DNA of 40,982 nucleotides from a virus. Location: the IMG/VR virus record IMGVR_UViG_3300042987_002468, positions 1 through 40,982 of that record; one strand, 5' to 3'. Of the stretch, positions 13,778 through 21,264 are shown piece by piece. Each line of letters starts with the position of its first letter. The stretch's first letter is position 1. Position numbers and translations under genes: made by a program. The notes beneath the pieces are model-generated. The model did not search any database. It was not told the DNA's origin and worked only from the letters and a program-made list of their open reading frames with translations.

Positions 13778-15226
13778 TCACATCACAGTGCCGTAAGCCA
13801 GGTTGAAATTTGCATAAGTGGTCCCCAGGGCGCCATGTCGGTTTTTCAGGGCGATCAGCTCCATCCTCTCCCGCTCCTGTTTTGCGCCTTCGATGTCCCT
13901 GTAGAGCCCGATCACAACATCCGAGTCTTCCTCGATTCTTCCGCTGTCTCTGAGATCGCTGAGGGTCGGGCGCTTGTTATCGCGCTTTTCCGATTCTCGA
14001 TTTAGTTGACACATAAGAATAATGTCTAACATAAGATCCGTTGCAAGCTCTTTCAGGCAGCGAGTCATTTCACCGATAGCAAAAGTAAGATTATCGACTC
14101 TGCGCACGCGCAGTAAACCCAAGTGATCAATACAGACGACAGAAAGATTCTCATTGCGTTTTTTCAGCATTCTAACGTGTGCAGCTATCTGTTCTACTTC
14201 ACGCAGTCGATCAGAAATCAAGATGTTTTTACTGATGCTGCCTTGATAGCTAAGAATTCGCTGCTTCTGCGCTTCTGAGAAATTTCTTGACGGGAACTGA
14301 GTAACACGAATCCCATCGACAATTCTTCCAGTCTGCTCAAACTGTGCCGTATAATCATGAATACAAGTAAAGCGCTGCAGTATTTGCCTCTTAGGAACTT
14401 CAAGGGTGTAAAAAGCAGCCAGATGATTTTCTCTTGCAATTCCCTTGACAATTGATGCAGCAAGTGCAGTTTTGCCAACCCCAGGACGAGCAGCGATAGT
14501 AATTAACTTTCCAGCAATCGTATTATCATTGATCGCAATACCCCCAAGCATGTGATCATCGAAAGACTTCAATCCCGACGATGCAAACAACTCTTTAGAG
14601 TCATCACAGGGAGTAAGCAACTCTTTTACAAATTGCTCCTCTGTCAATTCATCATTACTTGTGATTTGATTGATCGACTTGCTCCAAGTTTCTGCAGCCG
14701 CGTGCAGTTTGCTCTCGATCTGCCCAGGAGTGTTAGACGTGAACCTTTTCATGTTCAGCATCGCATCAACCTCGGACAAATGATCCGAGATCACCGCTTT
14801 TGTCTTAACTATACGCCAGAAAGCAACGCAGACGTTTTTGAGCGTGTCAATTCCAAGGACAGTCGATCGCTCTGCGGCAACACAGTCTTGAATACAGAGT
14901 TCAGCCCACGGGGAGAACTCCTTTGATCTTTCCTGTGCGATTACAGAAATCTTGTCCTTAGTTATGATTGCCCCACGCTGATCAGATGTTTCAACAACAA
15001 GATCACTGATTACCTTGTAAATAGTTCTTCTGTTTTCCTCAACAAACCAAGATTCGTCAACAAGACAGATCGCCTCAGCTAAAACAGAACTTTGAAGATT
15101 CGCAAGACACCACCCAAGATAAAGACGTTCATAAGCAGAAGGATCCCATACAGAGATATTACCTACCGATACCTTCGATGTTTGAGAGGAATCCTGCGAG
15201 TCTGTCCATTGCGTCGAGTAGGTCAT
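13778..15226 (-). CDS. dnaB: replicative DNA helicase, DnaB family
   Basis: Hexameric helicase that unwinds DNA at the phage fork. From the chosen start (482 aa; E. coli DnaB 471): N-terminal helical domain (about 30-150, LYLGWCLANLQSSVLAEAI), linker, then RecA-type ATPase with Walker A ARPGVGKTALA (about 246-256), Walker B LSVVCIDHLGLL (about 361-372) and the CQLNRESEKR and DLRDSGRIEEDSDVV motifs typical of DnaB. Start at ATG 15226 is supported by GAGGAA four bases upstream; the frame is open to 15289. The first 68 nt overlap a small gene in another frame. Confidence 0.92.
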   Translation of the reverse strand: MTYSTQWTDSQDSSQTSKVSVGNISVWDPSAYERLYLGWCLANLQSSVLAEAICLVDESWFVEENRRTIYKVISDLVVETSDQRGAIITKDKISVIAQERSKEFSPWAELCIQDCVAAERSTVLGIDTLKNVCVAFWRIVKTKAVISDHLSEVDAMLNMKRFTSNTPGQIESKLHAAAETWSKSINQITSNDELTEEQFVKELLTPCDDSKELFASSGLKSFDDHMLGGIAINDNTIAGKLITIAARPGVGKTALAASIVKGIARENHLAAFYTLEVPKRQILQRFTCIHDYTAQFEQTGRIVDGIRVTQFPSRNFSEAQKQRILSYQGSISKNILISDRLREVEQIAAHVRMLKKRNENLSVVCIDHLGLLRVRRVDNLTFAIGEMTRCLKELATDLMLDIILMCQLNRESEKRDNKRPTLSDLRDSGRIEEDSDVVIGLYRDIEGAKQERERMELIALKNRHGALGTTYANFNLAYGTVM

Positions 15227-15326
15227 CACATTCCTCTGAGTCTTCAAGGTTAAAGGACTTGACGTGCTCAAGATGATCTTCAAGATCAAACTTGTTTCTG
15301 TAGAGATTTTGCAAAAAGCTAGTCAT
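15159..15326 (-). CDS. small acidic protein overlapping dnaB start, 55 aa
   Basis: ATG at 15326 overlaps the stop of the initiator gene by 8 nt, and the frame ends at 15159, inside dnaB. The product (MTSFLQNLYRNKFDLEDHLE and on to LLDAMDRLAGFLSNIEGIG) is acidic and helical. The dnaB Shine-Dalgarno lies within it. Position between initiator and helicase fits a loader-like or coupling peptide, but no homology is recognised. Confidence 0.5.
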   Translation of the reverse strand: MTSFLQNLYRNKFDLEDHLEHVKSFNLEDSEECDDLLDAMDRLAGFLSNIEGIGR

Positions 15327-16332
15327 AGCTGAGTGGGCGATAAGACGGATGAATGTTCATATCAACTGTCGCAGTTCGCTTTTTGCTTGCATCAAGTCCG
15401 TAGCGCTCATAGTTAACAACTCTGATCCCGTGCCAGTTCCCTGCAAGTATTGCTGCGCTTAGCTGTTCGTCAACTGCATCGTCACCATACTTTACTTGTA
15501 ACTTCTCAAGCTCTGTCATTTGCATTTTCCAAGAACGCAATGTTTTTGCACCTTGCTTCCCTTTCCAAAACTCAAATATCTTTTCCTTGTGTTTTTCCAG
15601 TGATTTTGGCAATGGCAATGTTGAAAGTAAATTCCCCTTCCTAGGGGTTTCCTCAGACTCCTTCCCGACACCATCCCCATCCACTTTGGGGGAATCCAAG
15701 AGAGATTTCTGAACAGAGCCTGCAGTTGCAGGGTGCTCAGGAACTTTTGCGTTCCCTGTGTGCTTACTGGTGTTTCCCGCACCGGCACAGCACGCGGGTA
15801 CTGTAGACCCCCTTGTCAAGTCTTTTCCAAGATCCCTGTCCCTGACTGGAGTATTGGCATGTATAGGGGTTTTGGATGTACCGGCGTCGGGATTTCCAGC
15901 GTCGGGATTTCCAGGGCGCCGGTGATACCGATCGGCACTGATCGCCATGTCAGTCACAAGATAGTATTCTCCTGATACACGCCCAGTCTTATCGCATCTA
16001 TCTGTTTTATTTTGCAGATACCCAAAATCTCTGAGTTCCTTGAGCGCTGCGATTACTGCATCGCGCCCCTCTGTTCCGTGATCAATAATCCACTGCTTTG
16101 AAAATTTCTTACCAGAAAGACTCAGGCATCCTGCAAGTATTCCTTTGGCTCTCCAGCTTAATCTGTCATCTTTCAGAGCATCATTTAAGATTAAAGTAAA
16201 TCTTGTGCCAGATGCCTCTGCGAAAAACAGTTTTTCTTCATGGTGTGATGAACTGGTCATGTCTACCGTTGAATCGGTGAGAGTTGTAGGAGTGGGCCCT
16301 GGGGGTGAGATCCCAGGGCTTTTCTTTTTCAT
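15319..16332 (-). CDS. replication initiator-like protein, 337 aa
   Basis: Probable DNA-binding initiator or helicase-loader protein. About residues 40-110 read as a winged helix: FTLILNDALKDDRLSWRAKG, SLSGKKFSKQWIIDH, then DAVIAALKELRDFGYLQ. A low-complexity linker (about 135-250) follows, then a C-terminal domain with ILAGNWHGIRVVNYERYG, a pattern seen at the end of phage DnaD/lambda-O-like proteins. Start overlaps the RHH-like gene as ATGA (16329-16332); a later ATG at 16260 is possible. Directly upstream of the small coupled gene and dnaB. Confidence 0.75.
   Translation of the reverse strand: MKKKSPGISPPGPTPTTLTDSTVDMTSSSHHEEKLFFAEASGTRFTLILNDALKDDRLSWRAKGILAGCLSLSGKKFSKQWIIDHGTEGRDAVIAALKELRDFGYLQNKTDRCDKTGRVSGEYYLVTDMAISADRYHRRPGNPDAGNPDAGTSKTPIHANTPVRDRDLGKDLTRGSTVPACCAGAGNTSKHTGNAKVPEHPATAGSVQKSLLDSPKVDGDGVGKESEETPRKGNLLSTLPLPKSLEKHKEKIFEFWKGKQGAKTLRSWKMQMTELEKLQVKYGDDAVDEQLSAAILAGNWHGIRVVNYERYGLDASKKRTATVDMNIHPSYRPLSYD
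15884..15913. repeat. two tandem 15-bp repeats inside initiator gene
   Basis: GCGTCGGGATTTCCA occurs twice head-to-tail in the linker of the initiator gene, encoding the repeated peptide GNPDA. In lambda the replication origin iterons lie in the middle of gene O; the position here is analogous, though only two copies are seen. Confidence 0.6.
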
Positions 16333-16496
16333 TCACCCATCCTCTGTTCCCAGGTTTTCAGTCCATACTCAATCAGCATGGCGCAAAAGCTTGCCATTGA
16401 TTGTGTGTTCGGCTTATGCGACATCAGTCGCAGTGCTGTTAATTCGTCGATCGTTACTTTGACGATCATTGAATTTTTCTTTTCTTGTTCTTGCAT
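16329..16496 (-). CDS. predicted ribbon-helix-helix regulator, 55 aa
   Basis: Short protein with the strand-helix-helix order of Arc/CopG-type repressors: strand SMIVKVTID (about 9-17), helix ELTALRLMSH, turn KPNTQ, helix SMASFCAMLIEYGLKTWE. Such dimers bind short inverted or direct repeats through the strand. It is translationally coupled to the initiator (ATGA). Its own promoter contains an inverted repeat (16521-16549), suggesting autoregulation and control of the replication operon. The family assignment is by pattern only. Confidence 0.6.
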   Translation of the reverse strand: MQEQEKKNSMIVKVTIDELTALRLMSHKPNTQSMASFCAMLIEYGLKTWEQRMGE

Positions 16497-16504
16497 GATT
16501 ACTC

Positions 16505-16741
16505 ATGAATGAGCCAACGGACCATAGCAGGACCATCGGTCCCTGTCAACGACCAAAGATCTCTCCTGCGCCCAACTGGGTCTCGATTTTCACGAATCGC
16601 CCCGACCTTGACCCGCCGGGCTACAACGAGGCCTTTATCGACATGCAAGAAAACAAAAAGAAAACTCTACGTGAAATTCACGCAGAGCAAATGATAGAGA
16701 AGAGAAAGAAGAAAAAGCTCGGGCGAGGGCAAAAAGCCTAA
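16505..16741 (+). CDS. hypothetical protein, 78 aa, basic end
   Basis: Pro-rich start (MNEPTDHSRTIGPCQRPK), a PPGYNEAFIDMQ segment that I recall from small cyanophage/cyanobacterial proteins, and a basic helical end (EKRKKKKLGRGQKA). Its start is 8 nt from the divergent RHH-like gene and it overlies that gene's promoter. Its end overlaps the convergent gene by 4 nt. Confidence 0.6.
   Translation: MNEPTDHSRTIGPCQRPKISPAPNWVSIFTNRPDLDPPGYNEAFIDMQENKKKTLREIHAEQMIEKRKKKKLGRGQKA
16521..16549 (-). promoter_or_regulatory. promoter of replication operon with operator-like repeat
   Basis: Minus strand: TTGACA (16544-16549), 17-nt spacer, TATGGT (16521-16526). The spacer contains the inverted repeat GGACC-GAT-GGTCC (16531-16543), and a second GGACCAT half-site lies at 16519-16525 over the -10. 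A repressor bound here would block RNA polymerase directly. Confidence 0.7.
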
Positions 16742-17031
16742 AACTCAAAAATATTGCTTTCTTTTTTATCTTCTAGATTGTCTAGCGTTACTTTTTCAAA
16801 GTCAATCGGCGCAACAGGTATCTTTCGCGTCATGCCTTTATTTGTTGAATTTGCGTCCGTACTAATCCCATTGATTTCACAGTATTTCTCGTACCAGCTT
16901 TGCACCATTCTTCTGTCAACAAAGCCTTGCATAAAATTAGCGATTGCCTGAACATCCTCCCCTCTTTCAAAAAGCAAATTAGCCGTTACGCGCAAGATGC
17001 GATTGAGTGAAGTAGCGGCGCGTGTTACCAT
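16738..17031 (-). CDS. hypothetical protein, about 97 aa
   Basis: The start is placed at ATG 17031 (MVTRAATSLNRILR), since the frame open to 17100 would cover the neighbouring promoter region. N-terminal helices (LNRILRVTANLLFERGEDVQ) and a polar C-terminus ending NIFEF. Unknown function. Confidence 0.55.
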   Translation of the reverse strand: MVTRAATSLNRILRVTANLLFERGEDVQAIANFMQGFVDRRMVQSWYEKYCEINGISTDANSTNKGMTRKIPVAPIDFEKVTLDNLEDKKESNIFEF

Positions 17032-17046
17032 TTTGCAACTTGGGGC

Positions 17047-17075
17047 TTGACAAAGCGTACTACGTCTGGTTACGG
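17047..17075 (+). promoter_or_regulatory. possible promoter for the recombination operon
   Basis: TTGACA (17047-17052) with a poor TTACGG (17070-17075) at 17 nt, 25 nt before the gene at 17101. The -35 is perfect but the -10 is not, so this promoter may need an activator or the phage sigma factor. Confidence 0.3.
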
Positions 17076-17100
17076 TGTGCGAGTTGTCACTCGGGATCAC

Positions 17101-17862
17101 ATGACTGACTTTGTTCAGCGCCCCAACCTTGCAGGCGTCATCACTAAAGATGATGTCTCAACAAAAGGGACTGGTAACTTCAAGGCTGATTACGTCAACT
17201 GGGCTCGCATCGCGCATCTGTTACATATTCATGCTCCTGGCTGGGAGTTTCACCTTCGCAGGAGTCCTGATCAGCAGGGCTATGTCTGGAGGGCGCCCAA
17301 TGATACGGGATACGTTGTCGGATACTTTACAGGTCCTGGCAATCAGATTACGCCTGACTTTCCTCAGAGCGTGATGGACAACAGAAATGCGCCGATTGCA
17401 TTTGAGCGAATTTCCGCTCGTGATGTAACTGACACGCATCGCCGTTGTCTTTGCACAACTGCTGCATATACTTTCGGCCTGGCCTATGAGCTGTGGGCCA
17501 AGGAGGAGGTCGAGAACCCCTATCGGGAGGAATCCTCGTCCAGGGCTGCCGCGACCCCTCAGAAGCCCTCAGAGCCAACGCTCTACAAGGATCTCGGGCT
17601 TCACCTGGCAAAGCTCGGCATCACTGACTTTGGGATCAAGACAGTCTTCGCTATCTGCAAGGTAAATGCTCTTGAAGAAATCCCTGATGAAATGGCTAGC
17701 AAACTGATGAAGGTTGGGCCCGATCACATCAAGATGTTCGACCAGGGCAAGAACAGCAAGGGTCAGCAAATCATTGCAGCTCCTGTCAAGGATCAAATCA
17801 ACGAAAACAGTTCAATTGATGAGCTAGCAAAAGCCGCTGAGGAAATGTTCTCTGATGATTGA
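17101..17862 (+). CDS. predicted ssDNA-annealing recombinase, 253 aa
   Basis: Reads like single-strand annealing proteins of the DUF1071 type: an N-terminal VNWARIAHLLHIHAPGWEF, strand-rich GYVWRAPNDTGYVVGYFT, VMDNRNAPIAFERISARDVT, then RRCLCTTAAYTFGLAYELWA. A polar linker and a helix-hairpin-like C-terminal region (LGLHLAKLGITDFGIKTVFA) follow. It would anneal ends resected by the exonuclease at 22564. Start at ATG 17101; the frame is open to 17047. First gene of the long plus-strand operon. Confidence 0.6.
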   Translation: MTDFVQRPNLAGVITKDDVSTKGTGNFKADYVNWARIAHLLHIHAPGWEFHLRRSPDQQGYVWRAPNDTGYVVGYFTGPGNQITPDFPQSVMDNRNAPIAFERISARDVTDTHRRCLCTTAAYTFGLAYELWAKEEVENPYREESSSRAAATPQKPSEPTLYKDLGLHLAKLGITDFGIKTVFAICKVNALEEIPDEMASKLMKVGPDHIKMFDQGKNSKGQQIIAAPVKDQINENSSIDELAKAAEEMFSDD

Positions 17863-17952
17863 CACTGATTCCGAGAAAGGGCGCATCGGTAATTTCTGAC
17901 AGCAGACAGGCCGGCGCCACAAGAGCGCTGGAAATAATCAACGGAAATCACA

Positions 17953-18348
17953 ATGAAAAACAACACTGTTTTCACCATCAGCATCACCCTCGCATCTCTC
18001 GCGGCTCTTGCCTTTGTCCTCTGGGGACTTCCGCAGCTAGGTGTCTACAACCGCACTCTGGCCGGCAAAGCCTCGCTCATGGAGGCAGAAAGCACGCGCC
18101 AAGTAAAAGTGCTCGAAGCAAAGGCGAGAAAAGATGCAGCCTCTCTAGAGGCACAAGCCGAAATCGAACGTGCTAAAGGCGTCGCTGAAGCCAATCGCAT
18201 CATTGGTGACTCACTAAAGGATAATCCACGATATTTGCAATATCTGTACATAGTAGGTTTGCAAGAGGGAAGCGAGAAAGGTAATCGCACGATTTATGTG
18301 CCAACTGAGGGAGGCCTTCCTGTTCCGACACTTGGTATTGAAAAATAA
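17953..18348 (+). CDS. prohibitin-tail-like membrane protein, 131 aa
   Basis: One N-terminal membrane helix (VFTISITLASLAALAFVLWG), then a long Ala/Glu/Lys/Arg coiled coil (EAKARKDAASLEAQAEIERA), then GVAEANRIIGDSLKDNPRYL and TIYVPTEGGLPVPTLG. The last parts match the C-terminal region of SPFH/prohibitin proteins, but the SPFH domain itself is missing. It probably anchors in the cytoplasmic membrane as an oligomer. GGAAATCAC precedes the ATG. Confidence 0.7.
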   Translation: MKNNTVFTISITLASLAALAFVLWGLPQLGVYNRTLAGKASLMEAESTRQVKVLEAKARKDAASLEAQAEIERAKGVAEANRIIGDSLKDNPRYLQYLYIVGLQEGSEKGNRTIYVPTEGGLPVPTLGIEK

Positions 18349-18379
18349 TGCAGGCAAGTTCACACTACGAGGTTCAACA

Positions 18380-18619
18380 ATGACCGACAATCACCCGACC
18401 CCACCGCCGGAGCCGATGATCCCTAATCACTATCGCGGCAACGACATCCGCGTTTACCGAGAAGGCTTCCACGCTGGATACAAGTACGCTGCCGCCCTCC
18501 GCCCCGAGCCTCCGAGCCTCAAGCAGCAGGCGCTACATGCGTTGCTTCACATTGATCAAGGGCAACACAACGAGCGCTACCACATCATCCGCCGCGCATT
18601 GGAGCAACTCAATGACTGA
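18380..18619 (+). CDS. small accessory protein, 79 aa
   Basis: ATG 18380 with GAGG seven bases upstream. Begins MTDNHPTPPPEPM, ends EPPSLKQQALHALLHID and IIRRALEQLND. It is a paralogue of the next gene, sharing both ends. This type of protein is common in picocyanobacterial and cyanophage accessory regions; function unknown. Confidence 0.7.
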   Translation: MTDNHPTPPPEPMIPNHYRGNDIRVYREGFHAGYKYAAALRPEPPSLKQQALHALLHIDQGQHNERYHIIRRALEQLND

Positions 18620-18983
18620 CAACCACCCGATCACCCCACCGCCGGAGATGGTTGAGCAGTGGCACAACGAAGCCATGTTGAAAGGTTTCCGTAACAAAGG
18701 CAGTTACTACGGGCACGAACTCGCCATTCAAGCCGCCCGCTGGGGAGCCGACCAGGAGCTGGAGGCGTGCCTAAGGCTGGTTGAGATTGACGCAGGTGAG
18801 GATGCTTATGACTTTGCTCGCTACATCCGCGCCGCCCGCCGCCCCAAGCCGCCGAGCTTGAAGGAGCAGGCGCTGAAAGCACTAGATGAAGCCCTCTTCA
18901 TGGCCGATGACGTTCCACCAGAAGGGATCTGCTCAGACCAAGTAGACATCATTCGCCGCGCTCTGGAGCAACTCGATGACTGA
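18612..18983 (+). CDS. small accessory protein, 123 aa, paralogue of upstream gene
   Basis: The start at ATG 18612 overlaps the upstream stop. Shares MTDNHPITPPPEM, the segment PPSLKEQALKALDEAL and the end IIRRALEQLDD with the gene before it, with an inserted helical part (AIQAARWGADQELEACLRLV). Function unknown. Confidence 0.7.
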   Translation: MTDNHPITPPPEMVEQWHNEAMLKGFRNKGSYYGHELAIQAARWGADQELEACLRLVEIDAGEDAYDFARYIRAARRPKPPSLKEQALKALDEALFMADDVPPEGICSDQVDIIRRALEQLDD

Positions 18984-19227
18984 CCCCACCCCCGAATACG
19001 TTTGGGAAATCAGCGGCCCATGTCGCCAGCACGACTCGTACATACTGCCGCATGACGACGACGCTAGATGGGTGTCAGCAAGGGATTTTGCGCTTGCTTG
19101 GCTTGAAGAACTCATGGATCAAATGCAAGTCGGTGGCCCTGTGTTGGGCATCGAAGTTCAACTTAGGACAGCAACAGAATCCGACTTAGCAATCTTGCGC
19201 GGAGAATCAGATGAACTTGATGACTGA
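18976..19227 (+). CDS. small accessory protein, 83 aa
   Basis: Overlaps the upstream stop. MTDPTPEYVWEISGPCRQHD, then a helical part (ARDFALAWLEELMDQMQ), ending RGESDELDD. No family recognised. Confidence 0.6.
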   Translation: MTDPTPEYVWEISGPCRQHDSYILPHDDDARWVSARDFALAWLEELMDQMQVGGPVLGIEVQLRTATESDLAILRGESDELDD

Positions 19228-19426
19228 CTTCACCCCGCTAAGCCCCGCCGCGCAGGCGGTGCTGGATGCAGTTCGTGAGATCTACCCTGCGCTAGCCCAT
19301 GAGATTGCCGCCGCCGCCCTGCGAGCTGCTGTTGCTCACACCCAGCAGCACCATGGCTATGACGTGTGGGAGTGCGACGCGGATGAACTCCTTACCATCG
19401 CCGCTGAACTAGAGAACAACCAATGA
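19220..19426 (+). CDS. SPAAQAV-type small protein, 68 aa (module copy A)
   Basis: Pattern LSPAAQAVLDAVREIYP, then AAALRAAVAH, ending LLTIAAELENNQ. It has two paralogues here (genes starting at 20632 and 21067). Such proteins are frequent in cyanobacterial plasmids and phages without a known role. First gene of a repeated three-gene module. Confidence 0.7.
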   Translation: MTDFTPLSPAAQAVLDAVREIYPALAHEIAAAALRAAVAHTQQHHGYDVWECDADELLTIAAELENNQ

Positions 19427-20139
19427 CACTCACTAAGAACATCAGCACCATGGCCACCGAGGTGGCTGAACACATCGCTGCTGATGCAGTGATTCAAGGA
19501 ACCTACTGGGACCAGGATAAGCATAAAGGTTGCTTCATTGGCTGCCTTGGGCATAGCTGGGATCCTGGTATTGCTGCTGAGCGCTTTGGTCTGACATTGC
19601 CGCTGCTGCGTATTGCAGAGAACATCTTTGAAGGACTACCAGCAGATGAGGCTCGTGCGTTCTTCGCTGCGTTTCCTGGTGCCATTGGCTGCGATGGTCG
19701 TGATCTCAGTCTGGTGCATTGGCAGTTCTTGGCTGCTGAGCTACGGGCGTTGCCTGCTGTGCCCGCCGAGATCCAGGCAGTTATTGATCCGGTCATCGCT
19801 GGCATGGATCTGCTAGCCAGTGGCCAGGAATGGCCGACGGCTGCTGCCGAGGCTGCTGCCAGGTCTGCTGCCAGGGCTGCTGCCTGGGCTGCCAGGGCTG
19901 CCGAGTTTGCTGCCTTGGCAGCCAGGTCTGCTGCCAGGGTTGCTGCCTGGGCTGCTGCTGGGGCTGCTGATGCTGCTGCTCGGGCTGCTGATGCTGCTGG
20001 GGCTGCTGCTTGGGCTGCTGCTGATGCTGCTTGGGCTGCTGCCGAGGTTGCTGCCGTGGCTGTTACTCGCTGCCGACAGCGGGACACGTTGCTGGCACTG
20101 ATCAGTCAAGCGCCGGTGGTGGAGGGCGGTGATGACTGA
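19423..20139 (+). CDS. KGCFIGCL-type protein with Ala-rich tail, 238 aa (copy A)
   Basis: The N-terminal domain (about 1-130) has the pattern KGCFIGCLGHSW, then LRIAENIFEGLPADEARAFF, then WQFLAAELRALP, recalled from uncharacterised bacterial and phage proteins. Residues about 140-215 are an Ala-rich segment with regularly placed Trp, Arg and Asp, encoded by GCTGCT-rich DNA. The end is a basic RCRQRDTLLALIS. Start overlaps the upstream stop as ATGA. Confidence 0.75.
   Translation: MTLTKNISTMATEVAEHIAADAVIQGTYWDQDKHKGCFIGCLGHSWDPGIAAERFGLTLPLLRIAENIFEGLPADEARAFFAAFPGAIGCDGRDLSLVHWQFLAAELRALPAVPAEIQAVIDPVIAGMDLLASGQEWPTAAAEAAARSAARAAAWAARAAEFAALAARSAARVAAWAAAGAADAAARAADAAGAAAWAAADAAWAAAEVAAVAVTRCRQRDTLLALISQAPVVEGGDD
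19835..20065 (+). repeat. GCTGCT-rich Ala-coding repeat, copy A
   Basis: Imperfect tandem GCTGCT/GCCTGGGCTGCT units in frame with the Ala-rich tail of the 238-aa gene. Prone to length change by slippage; spurious long frames arise on the other strand. Confidence 0.8.
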
Positions 20140-20635
20140 CTTTCGATCGCTGTGCGCCCGCATGGCGGACGAGCTGGATCATTACCGCCAGCTCCTGATG
20201 GATGATCGCCGCGAAACTCATGCGTTGGCGACTGAAGCCCGCGCCGCTTTGGCCCAGCCCGAGCCGCAGAGGCCGACGGATGAGGAGCTAAAGGCCGCCT
20301 ACTGGGAAGCGTTCAAGAATGCAGCTCCTTGCGGCGCCGACGAGAGTTGGCTTGCAGGGCTGCGAGCGGTCGCTTGCTGGAACCGCCCCGTCATCGCGCC
20401 AGATGGACCGGCTGTGCCTGATGGCAGGGAACCGGCCTCTGTCGCTGATCAGCCTACCGATAAAGAGCTGCTAGAGCTGATGCCCGAAACCATGCGGGAT
20501 GAGTTTGCCGCTGTCTCTGACGTGTACTCCACGGCAACCGGTGGGCAAGTTGCGCCAGGTCTTTTCCGCACGGTGCTCAACACCGTCGCCCTGGAATACG
20601 CCCGCGCCGTCCTTGCCCGATGGGGGAACCAATGA
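20132..20635 (+). CDS. accessory protein, 167 aa (module copy A)
   Basis: Begins MTDFRSLCARMADELDHYRQ; contains ARAALAQPEPQRPTDEEL and ends YARAVLARWGNQ. The 95-aa gene at 21932 carries the same landmarks and is its shorter paralogue. Contains a helical segment ELKAAYWEAFKNAAP. Unknown function. Overlaps the upstream gene. Confidence 0.65.
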   Translation: MTDFRSLCARMADELDHYRQLLMDDRRETHALATEARAALAQPEPQRPTDEELKAAYWEAFKNAAPCGADESWLAGLRAVACWNRPVIAPDGPAVPDGREPASVADQPTDKELLELMPETMRDEFAAVSDVYSTATGGQVAPGLFRTVLNTVALEYARAVLARWGNQ

Positions 20636-20862
20636 CTAACGACTCAATGTCCCCCGCCGCGCAGGCGGTTTGGGACGCCTTCAACGAGGACGAAGCCGGC
20701 GTGTTTGTGGACTACGGCGACAAGCTCGCCGCCGCCCTGCGTGCTGCTGCGGATCTTGAGCGCCAAAGCCCCTGGCCCACAAGCATTGAAGGTTGTGGCG
20801 CTAGGTGGATGCGAGATCAGATCCTCGCCATCGCCGCCGAGCTGGAGGGTAGTAATGCCTAA
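20632..20862 (+). CDS. SPAAQAV-type small protein, 76 aa
   Basis: MSPAAQAVWDAFNEDEAG, then AAALRAAADLERQSPWPT, ending ILAIAAELEGSNA. Paralogue of the genes starting at 19220 and 21067. The start overlaps the upstream stop as ATGA. Confidence 0.7.
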   Translation: MTNDSMSPAAQAVWDAFNEDEAGVFVDYGDKLAAALRAAADLERQSPWPTSIEGCGARWMRDQILAIAAELEGSNA

Positions 20863-21070
20863 ACGCATAGACCTAACAGACGAATGGGGTCATTCAGGTA
20901 TTGACATAACCTGGACTCCAGCAGCCCACCGTCTAGATATTGGCGGTTGGTACGACAATTTTGTTGGCATAGAAACACACAGTCTTCAGTTGCGCGAGTT
21001 TTTTGATAAACTTGGCATTACTGAAAAGGATTGCATAAAAGCGTTCAAACAAACTTCTGGAAAACAATGA
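20855..21070 (+). CDS. conserved phage/mobile-element protein, 71 aa
   Basis: Pattern ITWTPAAHRLDIGGWYDNFV then LREFFDKLGITEKDC, which I recall from many uncharacterised mobile-element proteins. Overlaps the upstream gene by 8 nt and couples to the next by ATGA. It is less GC-rich than its neighbours, suggesting separate arrival. Confidence 0.7.
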   Translation: MPKRIDLTDEWGHSGIDITWTPAAHRLDIGGWYDNFVGIETHSLQLREFFDKLGITEKDCIKAFKQTSGKQ

Positions 21071-21264
21071 CTGAATTATCACCGCAAGCGCAGGCGGTGC
21101 TGGGTGCCTACCTCAATGCACCATGCGGAAAGCCGCCTAAGACTTGGATTGCCGCCGCCCTGCGTGCTGCTGCAAATCAAATGGCGGCCTGGGCTGATGA
21201 AGATGGCCGAATTGACCTAGTCGACATTCTCGCCATCGCCGCCGAGCTGGAGGGTGCGCAATGA
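21067..21264 (+). CDS. SPAAQAV-type small protein, 65 aa (module copy B)
   Basis: MTELSPQAQAVLGAYLNAP, then AAALRAAANQ, ending DILAIAAELEGAQ. Paralogue of the genes at 19220 and 20632. Start and stop both overlap neighbours by 4 nt. Confidence 0.7.
   Translation: MTELSPQAQAVLGAYLNAPCGKPPKTWIAAALRAAANQMAAWADEDGRIDLVDILAIAAELEGAQ

Noticed and set aside
17859-18176. 105-aa plus-strand frame
   Set aside because: It overlaps the prohibitin-like gene in another frame, is low-complexity Arg/Ser/His, and lacks a ribosome site; the 131-aa frame has a clear membrane helix and coiled coil.
19503-20163. Long Ala/Ser-rich and Ser/Pro-rich frames on the minus strand
   Set aside because: They are the reverse reading of the GCTGCT repeat that encodes the Ala-rich tail of the plus-strand gene; no ribosome sites or neighbours support them.
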